DNA from: Limnohabitans_A sp048020265
GTDB lineage: Bacteria; Pseudomonadota; Gammaproteobacteria; Burkholderiales; Burkholderiaceae_C
Assembly: GCF_048020265.1 (NCBI RefSeq)
Contig: NZ_CP171843.1
Location: 1,736,001 to 1,800,000 of the forward strand
Length of the DNA stretch: 64,000 nt
Reading direction: 5' to 3'
Shown here: positions 52,516 to 59,413 of the stretch, one piece after another
How the letters are laid out: every line of letters starts with the position of its first letter
Position numbering within the stretch: the first letter of the stretch is position 1
The notes under the pieces: model-generated
Told to the model about the DNA's origin: nothing
What the model saw: the letters and a program-made list of their open reading frames with translations, nothing else
The model's database searches: none
Made by a program: the position numbers and the translations under genes

Positions 52516-53154
52516 ATGACTCTGGACATGCAAGAAGCCTTGAGGATCGTCGTCATCATCTCCGACCCCGCCTTGGTGCCCGAGGGGGATGACCACGCAC
52601 AAGCCATCGAGGAGCGCTCACGCCTTTTGCGCATTGGCTTGCTCGAAGCAGGCTACAACCTGGTGGCCACGCTGCCCGCCGATGTGTTTTTGACCGAACG
52701 CCTGGCCCAGCTGCAAGCCGACCTGGTGATCGTGGACGCCGAGAGCGATGCCCGCGATGCGCTCGAACATGTGGTCATGGCCACGCGCGACGAGCGCCGA
52801 CCCATCGTGATGTTCACCAACGACAGCGACACCCGACCCATGAACGAAGCTGTGGCCGCGGGCGTGACGGCCTACATCGTGGCCGGGCTGGCCCCCGAGC
52901 GCATCCACCCGATCCTGACGGTGGCGATGGCCCGCTTCAAACACGAACAAGCCCTGCTGGCCGAGCTGGACAACGCCCGGGGCGAACTGCAAGACCGCAA
53001 GCTGATCGACCGCGCCAAAGGCCTGCTGATGCAGCGCCAGGGCTTGAGTGAGCCAGAGGCCTATGCCCGCCTTCGCAAAGCGGCCATGAATAAAGGCCTG
53101 AAGCTGAGCGACATTGCGCAGCAAATGCTGGACATGGCCGAGTTGCTAGGCTGA
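52516..53154 (+). CDS. nasT: NasT-type ANTAR antiterminator response regulator
   Basis: RNA-binding antiterminator of nitrate assimilation. The 212-residue product has a receiver-like domain (residues about 8-125) and a C-terminal ANTAR domain (155-212) with RAKGLLMQRQGLSEPEAYAR followed by KLSDIAQQMLDMAELLG. Asp74 occupies the phosphoacceptor position (VIVDAES), but the usual lysine is replaced (AYIVAGL, Ala123), as in the non-phosphorylated NasT/AmiR group. NasT normally works with NasS, a nitrate-binding protein; none is adjacent. Its likely RNA target lies about 120 bp downstream. Confidence 0.93.
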   Translation: MTLDMQEALRIVVIISDPALVPEGDDHAQAIEERSRLLRIGLLEAGYNLVATLPADVFLTERLAQLQADLVIVDAESDARDALEHVVMATRDERRPIVMFTNDSDTRPMNEAVAAGVTAYIVAGLAPERIHPILTVAMARFKHEQALLAELDNARGELQDRKLIDRAKGLLMQRQGLSEPEAYARLRKAAMNKGLKLSDIAQQMLDMAELLG

Positions 53155-53160
53155 CGGCAC

Positions 53161-53196
53161 GGCACCAGCCAAGTGCCATCGCACCACAAAGGTGCA
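53161..53196 (+). promoter_or_regulatory. Two tandem NtrC-like enhancer sites
   Basis: Site 1 is GCACC-AGCCA-AGTGC (53162-53176) and site 2 is GCACC-ACAAA-GGTGC (53181-53195). Both fit the NtrC dyad GCACY-N5-GGTGC; site 2 is perfect, site 1 has one mismatch. They lie about 80 to 110 bp upstream of the predicted sigma-54 start, the usual enhancer distance, and begin 8 bp after the nasT stop. Confidence 0.8.
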
Positions 53197-53246
53197 AATC
53201 AAGGCACCAAACCCGAGGAATTCACGCGAAGCCCCCAGGAAAACCC

Positions 53247-53262
53247 TGGCACGCGGCTTGCA
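53247..53262 (+). promoter_or_regulatory. Sigma-54 promoter of the nrt-nir-nas operon
   Basis: TGGCACGCGGCTTGCA is a full match to the -24/-12 consensus (TGGCACG-N4-TTGCW). The GC at 53260-53261 is the -12 element, so transcription should start near 53272-53273, just before the first leader hairpin. Nitrogen-limitation control by NtrC is inferred from the adjacent enhancer sites. Confidence 0.88.
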
Positions 53263-53274
53263 ATATCTGCATCA

Positions 53275-53316
53275 AGACCATCCAAGGTCTCGCGCAAAGG
53301 CACTCAACGGCGAGTG
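53275..53316 (+). promoter_or_regulatory. Tandem hexaloop leader RNA, probable ANTAR (NasT) target
   Basis: Two adjacent 5-bp hairpins, each with a six-base loop: AGACC-ATCCAA-GGTCT (53275-53290) and CACTC-AACGGC-GAGTG (53301-53316), joined by 10 nt. ANTAR targets are two such hexaloops with A at loop position 1 and G at 4. Both loops here have A1; only the second has G4. The first hairpin starts right at the predicted transcript 5' end. Confidence 0.75.
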
Positions 53317-53332
53317 ACTCTGCATTCCGGAC

Positions 53333-53404
53333 AAAGGCGTCCCCATGCGTTCGCGCCCTGCACAGCAGGCGCAAGCGGCATGAGGACGCCTTTTTTGTTT
53401 TTTT
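53333..53404 (+). terminator. Leader terminator before nrtA (antitermination site)
   Basis: AAAGGCGTCC (53333-53342) pairs with GGACGCCTTT (53384-53393), supported by an inner stem CATGC/GCATG (53344-53348 with 53378-53382), and is followed by T6-G-T7 to 53404. It ends 21 bp before the nrtA ATG, so only antiterminated transcripts would enter the operon. The preceding hexaloop pair suggests NasT decides this. Confidence 0.9.
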
Positions 53405-53425
53405 CATCCTGCAAGGTGCCTCGCC

Positions 53426-54670
53426 ATGACCGACATTCTGAAAACCAGCTTCAACCGCCGCACCGTGCTGCAAGCAGCCGCCGTGGGCGCCGCCGGCGTG
53501 TCACCCGCGCTGCGATCGGTGGTGTACGCCGCAGGCTCGGACGCGCCCGAGAAGAAGGAAGTCAAGATCGGCTTCATCCCGCTGACCGATTGCGCCAGCG
53601 TGGTCATGGCTTCGGTGTTGGGCCTGGATGTGAAGCACGGCGTGAAGTTCGTGCTGAGCAAGGAAGCGAGCTGGGCCGGTGTGCGCGACAAACTGGTCAA
53701 CGGCGAACTCGACTTCGCCCATGTGCTGTACGGCCTGGTCTACGGCGTGCACCTGGGCCTGTCGGGACCCAAAAAAGACATGGCCGTGTTGATGACGCTC
53801 AACCACAACGGCCAAGCCATCACCCTGTCCAAAAAGCTGGCCGACAAAGGCGCTGTGGACGGCCCAGGCCTGGCCAAGCTGATGCGAAGCGACAAGCGCG
53901 AATACACCTTCGCGCAAACCTTCCCCACCGGCACGCACGCCATGTGGCTGTACTACTGGCTGGCGTCCTATGGCATCAACCCGATGAAAGATGCCAAGGT
54001 CATCACCGTGCCGCCACCCCAAATGGTGGCGAATATGCGGGTGGGCAATATGGACGGTTTTTGCGTGGGCGAACCCTGGAACCACCGCGCCATCATGGAC
54101 GGCATCGGTGTGACGGCAGTCACCACGCAGGACATCTGGAAAGACCACCCTGAAAAAGTGTTGGGCACCACGGCCGAGTTCACCAGGAAATACCCCAACA
54201 CCGCCCGCGCCGTGACGGCCGCCATCATCGAAGCCGGCCAGTGGATAGATGCCAGTTTGCAAAACAAGCTGAAGATGGCCGAGACCGTGGCCGACAAATC
54301 GTATGTGAACACCGGCGTGGACGCGATCAACCAGCGCATCCTGGGCCGTTACCAAAACGGCATGGGCAAAACCTGGGACGACGCCAACCACATGAAGTTC
54401 TACAACGACGGCGCGGTGAACTTCCCCTACCTGTCGGACGGCATGTGGTTCCTGACCCAGCACAAGCGCTGGGGCTTGCTCAAGGACCATCCCGACTATC
54501 TTGGCGTGGCCAAGCAGATCAACCAAATCGCGATTTACAAGCAAGCCGCCACCGCCGCCAAGGCCTCTGTGCCCAAAACCGAGATGCGCAGCCACAAGTT
54601 GGTGGACGGCGTGGTGTGGGACGGCAAGGATCCCCAAAAATACGCCGACGGCTTCAAGATCAAAGCGTGA
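53426..54670 (+). CDS. nrtA: Nitrate ABC transporter substrate-binding protein NrtA
   Basis: Periplasmic nitrate/nitrite receptor of the NrtA/CmpA family, 414 residues. The N-terminus holds a Tat-type signal (SFNRRTVLQAAAVGAAGVSP). VKIGFIPLTDCASVVMASVL is the family start of the mature protein, and FPTGTHAMWLYYWLASYGIN, MDGFCVGEPWNHRAIMDGIG are ligand-site segments. CAAGG precedes the ATG. It is the first gene of the nrtABD-nirBD-nasA unit and follows the leader terminator by 21 bp. Confidence 0.95.
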   Translation: MTDILKTSFNRRTVLQAAAVGAAGVSPALRSVVYAAGSDAPEKKEVKIGFIPLTDCASVVMASVLGLDVKHGVKFVLSKEASWAGVRDKLVNGELDFAHVLYGLVYGVHLGLSGPKKDMAVLMTLNHNGQAITLSKKLADKGAVDGPGLAKLMRSDKREYTFAQTFPTGTHAMWLYYWLASYGINPMKDAKVITVPPPQMVANMRVGNMDGFCVGEPWNHRAIMDGIGVTAVTTQDIWKDHPEKVLGTTAEFTRKYPNTARAVTAAIIEAGQWIDASLQNKLKMAETVADKSYVNTGVDAINQRILGRYQNGMGKTWDDANHMKFYNDGAVNFPYLSDGMWFLTQHKRWGLLKDHPDYLGVAKQINQIAIYKQAATAAKASVPKTEMRSHKLVDGVVWDGKDPQKYADGFKIKA

Positions 54671-54681
54671 AGGGGAACACC

Positions 54682-55590
54682 ATGGTCAGCGCCGTTTTCC
54701 ATTCACCCACGGTGAGCACATCGGCTCCCTCGCCGGTCGTGTCCCGCACCGAAACTGAAGTTGCAGCGGCCAATGCCTTGGCCGCCGCACAAATGCAACG
54801 CGCCCGCCAGTGGCACAACTTCTGGATGGCGGTCTTGCCCCCACTCATGGGTCTGGGTCTCTTGATCGGTTTGTGGGCCCTGGTGTCCATCACCACCAAG
54901 GGCAGCATCCCCAGCCCTTACGAGACCGGCGTGCAAGCCATCGAGATTTTCAGCGATCCGTTTTACCGCAAAGGCCCCAATGACCAAGGCGTAGGCTGGA
55001 ACGTGCTGATGTCGCTCGAACGCGTGGCCGTGGGCTTTGGCCTGGCGGCACTCGTCGGGATTCCAGCCGGGTTCGTCATCGGGCGCTTCACCTTCCTCTC
55101 GCGCATGTTCAACCCGCTCATCAGCTTGCTGCGTCCAGTCTCGCCACTGGCGTGGTTGCCGATCGGCTTGCTGGTGTTCAAGGGGGCCAATCCGGCCGCC
55201 ATCTGGACCATCTTCATCTGCTCGATCTGGCCCATGATCATCAACACCGCTGTGGGCGTGCAGCGCGTACCGCAGGACTACCTGAACGTGGCCCGCGTGC
55301 TCAACCTGTCGGAATGGAAGATCGCCACCACCATCCTGTTCCCTGCGGTGCTGCCTTACATGCTGACTGGCGTGCGTCTGGCCGTCGGCACCGCCTGGCT
55401 GGTGATCGTGGCGGCCGAAATGCTGACCGGCGGCGTGGGCATTGGCTTTTGGGTCTGGGACGAGTGGAACAACCTGAACGTCAAGAACATCATCATCGCG
55501 ATTTTTGTGATCGGCGGCGTGGGCTTGATTCTGGAATATGCCCTGATTCGCATCGCCACCGCCTTCACCTTTGAGGATGTCAAATCATGA
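54682..55590 (+). CDS. nrtB: Nitrate ABC transporter permease NrtB
   Basis: Inner-membrane permease of 302 residues from the ATG at 54682, with AAGGGGAA upstream. A hydrophilic N-terminal extension of about 45 residues precedes six transmembrane segments of the BPD_transp_1 type. The cytoplasmic coupling motif is visible as NVARVLNLSEWKIATTILFP, and GVRLAVGTAWLVIVAAEMLT is a typical nitrate/sulfonate-permease segment. It overlaps the ATPase gene by 4 bp (ATGA). Confidence 0.95.
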   Translation: MVSAVFHSPTVSTSAPSPVVSRTETEVAAANALAAAQMQRARQWHNFWMAVLPPLMGLGLLIGLWALVSITTKGSIPSPYETGVQAIEIFSDPFYRKGPNDQGVGWNVLMSLERVAVGFGLAALVGIPAGFVIGRFTFLSRMFNPLISLLRPVSPLAWLPIGLLVFKGANPAAIWTIFICSIWPMIINTAVGVQRVPQDYLNVARVLNLSEWKIATTILFPAVLPYMLTGVRLAVGTAWLVIVAAEMLTGGVGIGFWVWDEWNNLNVKNIIIAIFVIGGVGLILEYALIRIATAFTFEDVKS

Positions 55591-56393
55591 GCGCAGACAA
55601 CAAGTACATCCAGATTCAGAGTGTGGAGCAGACCTTCAAAACCAACAAGGGTTTGTTTCCGGCGCTGCGCAACATCCACCTGGACATCGCCAATGGTGAG
55701 TTCGTGGCCCTGATCGGCCACTCCGGCTGTGGCAAGTCCACCTTGCTCAACCTGATCGCCGGGCTGACTAGCCCGACGGCCGGCGTGCTGCTGTGCGCCA
55801 ACCGCGAGATCGCAGGCCCCGGCCCCGAACGTGCGGTGGTGTTCCAAAACCATTCGCTGCTGCCCTGGCTCACCTGCTTTGACAACGTGCACCTGGGCAT
55901 CGAGCGCGTGTTTGGGGCCACCGAAACCAGAGCGCAGTTGCGTACACGCACCGACGCGGCGCTGGCCATGGTGGGACTGAGTCACGCCGCGCAAAAGCGC
56001 CCCGGCGAAATCTCGGGCGGTATGAAGCAGCGCGTGGGCATTGCCCGCGCCCTGGCCATGGAGCCCAAAGTGCTGCTGATGGACGAGCCCTTTGGCGCAC
56101 TGGACGCGCTGACCCGCGCCAAGCTGCAAGACGAGTTGCTGGAGATCGTGGCCCGCACCCAAAGCACGGTGGTCATGGTCACGCACGACGTGGACGAGGC
56201 CGTGCTGCTGTCCGACAAGATCGTGATGATGACCAACGGACCTGCCGCCACGATTGGCGAGGTGCTGAGCGTGGATCTGCCCCGCCCGCGCCAGCGCGTG
56301 GAGTTGGCCGAAAGCGCCGACTACCAGCGTTACCGCAAAGCGGTGATCGACTTCCTCTACACACGCCAGGCGCATGTGGAAAAAACCGCCTAA
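55587..56393 (+). CDS. nrtD: Nitrate ABC transporter ATP-binding protein
   Basis: Cytoplasmic ATPase of 268 residues. Walker A GHSGCGKST, the signature ISGGMKQRVGIARAL, Walker B VLLMDEPFGAL and the H-loop VMVTHDVDEAVLLSDKIVMM are intact. It is a single-domain protein of NrtD type (the cyanobacterial NrtC carries an extra binding-protein domain, absent here), so two copies should pair with the permease. The start overlaps nrtB. nirB begins 10 bp after its stop. Confidence 0.93.
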   Translation: MSADNKYIQIQSVEQTFKTNKGLFPALRNIHLDIANGEFVALIGHSGCGKSTLLNLIAGLTSPTAGVLLCANREIAGPGPERAVVFQNHSLLPWLTCFDNVHLGIERVFGATETRAQLRTRTDAALAMVGLSHAAQKRPGEISGGMKQRVGIARALAMEPKVLLMDEPFGALDALTRAKLQDELLEIVARTQSTVVMVTHDVDEAVLLSDKIVMMTNGPAATIGEVLSVDLPRPRQRVELAESADYQRYRKAVIDFLYTRQAHVEKTA

Positions 56394-56403
56394 GGAGAAG
56401 ACC

Positions 56404-58893
56404 ATGGACATGCGTGTCAACACCCAAGAGAAAATGAAACTGGTCCTGGTCGGCAACGGCATGGCCGGGGTCCGGGCCATCGAAGAGCTGCTCAAGCTCG
56501 CACCGGACCTGTACGACATCACCGTTTTCGGGGCAGAGCCGCACCCCAACTACAACCGCATCCTACTCTCGCCCGTGCTGGCCGGTGAGCAGACGCTCGA
56601 AGAGATCGTGCTCAACGACTGGGTCTGGTACACCGACAACGGCATCACGCTGCATGCGGGCTTCAAGGTCACGCAGGTGGACCGCGTCAAGCGCATGGTC
56701 ACCGCACAAAACGCGGCTGGCGAGACGCTGACCACGCCTTATGACCGCCTGGTGATCGCCACCGGCTCCAACCCCTTCATCTTGCCGCTGCCGGGCAAAG
56801 ACCTGCAAGGCGTGCTGGCCTACCGCGACATCGCCGACACGCAGGCCATGATCGACGCGGCTGCGCAGTACCAGCACGCGGTCGTCATCGGTGGCGGCCT
56901 GCTGGGCCTGGAAGCGGCCAACGGCCTGATGAAGCGCGGCATGCAAGTGACGGTGGTGCATGTGAGCGATTGGCTGATGGAGCGCCAACTCGACAAGGTG
57001 GCGGCGCAGATGCTGCAAGCCTCGCTCGAAGCACGCGGCATGCAGTTCCGCATGAGCGCGCAAACCGCTGCGCTGGTGGGCGACGACACCGGCCGCGTTT
57101 GCAAGGTGGAATTCAAGGACGGCACCTATGTGCCTGCCGATCTGGTGGTCATGGCCGTGGGCATCCGCCCCAACACGACGCTGGCCGAAAGCATGGGTCT
57201 GCATGTGAACCGCGGCATCGTGGTCAGCGACACGCTGCAAACCGTGACCGACCCGCGCATCTGGGCGGTGGGCGAATGCGCGGCGCACCGGGGCATTGCC
57301 TATGGCTTGGTGGCCCCGCTGTTTGAGCAAGGCAAAGTGCTGGCCAACCACCTGGCCGAGTTCGGCATTGGCCGCTACACCGGGTCCCTGACCTCAACCA
57401 AGCTCAAGGTCACCGGCATCGACCTGTTCAGCGCGGGCGACTTCATGGGCAAGGCATCAGGGCGCCCGGAGGACGCGGAGTGCGAAGAGATCGTCATGAG
57501 CGACCCCGCAGGTGGCGTCTACAAAAAGCTGGTGCTCAAGGGCGACCAGTTGGTGGGCGCCTGCCTGTATGGCGACACGGTGGACGGCAGCTGGTACTTC
57601 AAGCTGCTGCGCGATGGGCGCAGCGTGGCCGATATCCGCGACAAGCTGATGTTTGGCGAATCGAACATTGGCGACGTGGGCCACCAGGGCCAGAGCAAAG
57701 CCGCTGCCATGGCCGACACCGACGAAGTGTGTGGCTGCAACGGCGTGACCAAGGGTGCGATCTGCAAGGCCATCAAGGACAAAGGTCTTTTCACGCTCGA
57801 CGAAGTACGCAAGCAAACCAAGGCCAGCGCCAGCTGCGGCTCTTGCACCGGTCTGGTTGAACAAATCCTGATGTTCACCGCCGGGGGCGACTATTCGGCC
57901 ACACCCAAGCTCAAGCCCATGTGCGGCTGCACCGAGCACGGCCACCAGGCGGTACGTGATGCCATTCGCGAACACAAACTGCTCACGGTGGGTGGCGTGT
58001 TCAAATTCATGGACTGGCGCACGCCCAACGGCTGCGCCAGCTGCCGCCCGGCCGTCAACTACTACCTGATCAGCACCTGGCCCAAAGAGGCGCAGGACGA
58101 CCCGCAAAGCCGCTTCATCAATGAACGCAGCCACGCCAACATCCAGAAAGACGGCACTTACAGCGTGATCCCGCGCATGTGGGCGGGCGAGACCACTGCC
58201 GCCGAGCTGCGCCGCATCGCCGATGTGGTGGACAAGTACCAGATTCCGACTGTCAAGGTCACGGGCGGCCAACGCATCGACCTGCTGGGCGTCAAAAAAG
58301 AAGACCTGGTGGATGTGTGGAAAGACATCGGCATGCCCTGTGGTCACGCCTATGCCAAGGCCCTGCGCACCGTCAAAACCTGCGTGGGCAGCGAATGGTG
58401 CCGCATGGGCACGCAAGACAGCACGCAAATGGGCAAGGACCTCGAAAAAGCCATGTGGCGCATGTACGCGCCACACAAGGTCAAGTTCGCCGTGTCGGGC
58501 TGCCCGCGAAACTGCGCAGAAGCCGGGATCAAGGACGTGGGCATCATCGGCGTGGACTCAGGCTGGGAAATGTATGTCGGCGGCAACGGCGGCATCAAAA
58601 CCGAGGTGGCGCACTTTTTCACCAAGCTCAAGACCGCCGAGGAAGTGCTGGAGTACACCGGCGCCTTCATGCAGCTCTACCGCGAAGAAGGCTGGTACCT
58701 GGAGCGCACCGTGCACTACATCAACCGGGTAGGCCTGGACTACGTGAAGAAAAAGATCCTGGAAGACGCCGCGCTGCGCCAGGCCCTGTGGGCCAAGCTG
58801 CAAGCCGCGCTCGATGGTGAACCCGATCCGTGGTTCGACCTGCAGGAAGCCAAGGTAGACACCCGCCAGTTCGCGCCCCTGACCCCCGCCTGA
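56404..58893 (+). CDS. nirB: Nitrite reductase [NAD(P)H] large subunit
   Basis: Cytoplasmic siroheme enzyme reducing nitrite to ammonium with NADH. The ATG at 56404, preceded by AAGGAG at good spacing, gives 829 residues (family about 830-850). Domains: FAD/NAD-binding (KLVLVGNGMAGVRAIEELL; IATGSNPFILPLPG), a BFD-type 2Fe-2S domain (CGCNGVTKGAICKAIKDKG), then two nitrite/sulfite reductase half-domains. The siroheme-4Fe-4S ligands are Cys660/Cys666 (TCVGSEWC) and Cys700/Cys704 (GCPRNC). It is followed by nirD after 19 bp. Confidence 0.97.
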   Translation: MDMRVNTQEKMKLVLVGNGMAGVRAIEELLKLAPDLYDITVFGAEPHPNYNRILLSPVLAGEQTLEEIVLNDWVWYTDNGITLHAGFKVTQVDRVKRMVTAQNAAGETLTTPYDRLVIATGSNPFILPLPGKDLQGVLAYRDIADTQAMIDAAAQYQHAVVIGGGLLGLEAANGLMKRGMQVTVVHVSDWLMERQLDKVAAQMLQASLEARGMQFRMSAQTAALVGDDTGRVCKVEFKDGTYVPADLVVMAVGIRPNTTLAESMGLHVNRGIVVSDTLQTVTDPRIWAVGECAAHRGIAYGLVAPLFEQGKVLANHLAEFGIGRYTGSLTSTKLKVTGIDLFSAGDFMGKASGRPEDAECEEIVMSDPAGGVYKKLVLKGDQLVGACLYGDTVDGSWYFKLLRDGRSVADIRDKLMFGESNIGDVGHQGQSKAAAMADTDEVCGCNGVTKGAICKAIKDKGLFTLDEVRKQTKASASCGSCTGLVEQILMFTAGGDYSATPKLKPMCGCTEHGHQAVRDAIREHKLLTVGGVFKFMDWRTPNGCASCRPAVNYYLISTWPKEAQDDPQSRFINERSHANIQKDGTYSVIPRMWAGETTAAELRRIADVVDKYQIPTVKVTGGQRIDLLGVKKEDLVDVWKDIGMPCGHAYAKALRTVKTCVGSEWCRMGTQDSTQMGKDLEKAMWRMYAPHKVKFAVSGCPRNCAEAGIKDVGIIGVDSGWEMYVGGNGGIKTEVAHFFTKLKTAEEVLEYTGAFMQLYREEGWYLERTVHYINRVGLDYVKKKILEDAALRQALWAKLQAALDGEPDPWFDLQEAKVDTRQFAPLTPA

Positions 58894-58912
58894 AACAAGA
58901 CAAGGAATCCCC

Positions 58913-59299
58913 ATGACCGCATGGAAAGAAATCTGCCGGGTGGAAGACATCCCGGTGCTGGGTTCGCGTCGAGTGGCGCGGGACCAAGGGCTCGACGTGG
59001 CCGTGTTCCGGAACGACGCCGATGAGGTGTTCGCCCTGCTCGACCGCTGCCCGCACAAGGGCGGCCCGCTGTCACAAGGCATCGTGTTTGGCACCCGCGT
59101 GGCCTGCCCGCTGCACAACTGGACCATCGGACTGTGCGACGGCCGGGCGCAAGCGCCCGACGAAGGCTGCACGCCGCGCTTTGAAGTCAAGGTGGAAGCG
59201 GGCGTGGTGTTTTTGAACGCCGACGAACTGGTGGGTCACGCCACAGATCTGACGCGACCCGTCGCGGGGCCGGTTTCACGCAAGAGCGCAAACGCATGA
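58913..59299 (+). CDS. nirD: Nitrite reductase small subunit NirD (Rieske-type)
   Basis: Rieske-fold partner of NirB, 128 residues. Unlike the cluster-less E. coli form, both ligand pairs are present: RCPHKGGPLSQGI (C-x-H) and ACPLHNWTIGLCDG (C-x2-H). It can thus carry a 2Fe-2S cluster and probably passes electrons to NirB. It begins 19 bp after nirB and ends 11 bp before a repeat element, then nasA. Confidence 0.94.
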   Translation: MTAWKEICRVEDIPVLGSRRVARDQGLDVAVFRNDADEVFALLDRCPHKGGPLSQGIVFGTRVACPLHNWTIGLCDGRAQAPDEGCTPRFEVKVEAGVVFLNADELVGHATDLTRPVAGPVSRKSANA

Positions 59300-59310
59300 A
59301 CACATCTCTC

Positions 59311-59403
59311 GTCACTGCGAGCGCAGCGTGGCAGTCCAGGCCTGGATCGCCGCGTCGCTTCGCTCCTCGCGATGACGGAGAAAGCGCCACGCTCGCGATG
59401 ACC
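59311..59403. repeat. REP-like inverted repeat between nirD and nasA
   Basis: An imperfect inverted repeat: GTCACTGCGAGCGCAGCG...TCCAGG (59311-59340) against CCTGGATCGC...CTCGCGATGAC (59341-59377), with a perfect centre CCAGG/CCTGG. A third partial copy (CGCTCGCGATGAC) ends at 59402. The unit resembles the GTCATTGCGAGCGCAGCGAA repeat common in many betaproteobacteria (memory). It fills nearly all of the 114-bp nirD-nasA gap and can form a strong stem in the mRNA. Confidence 0.8.
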
Positions 59404-59413
59404 TGAAAAAATC

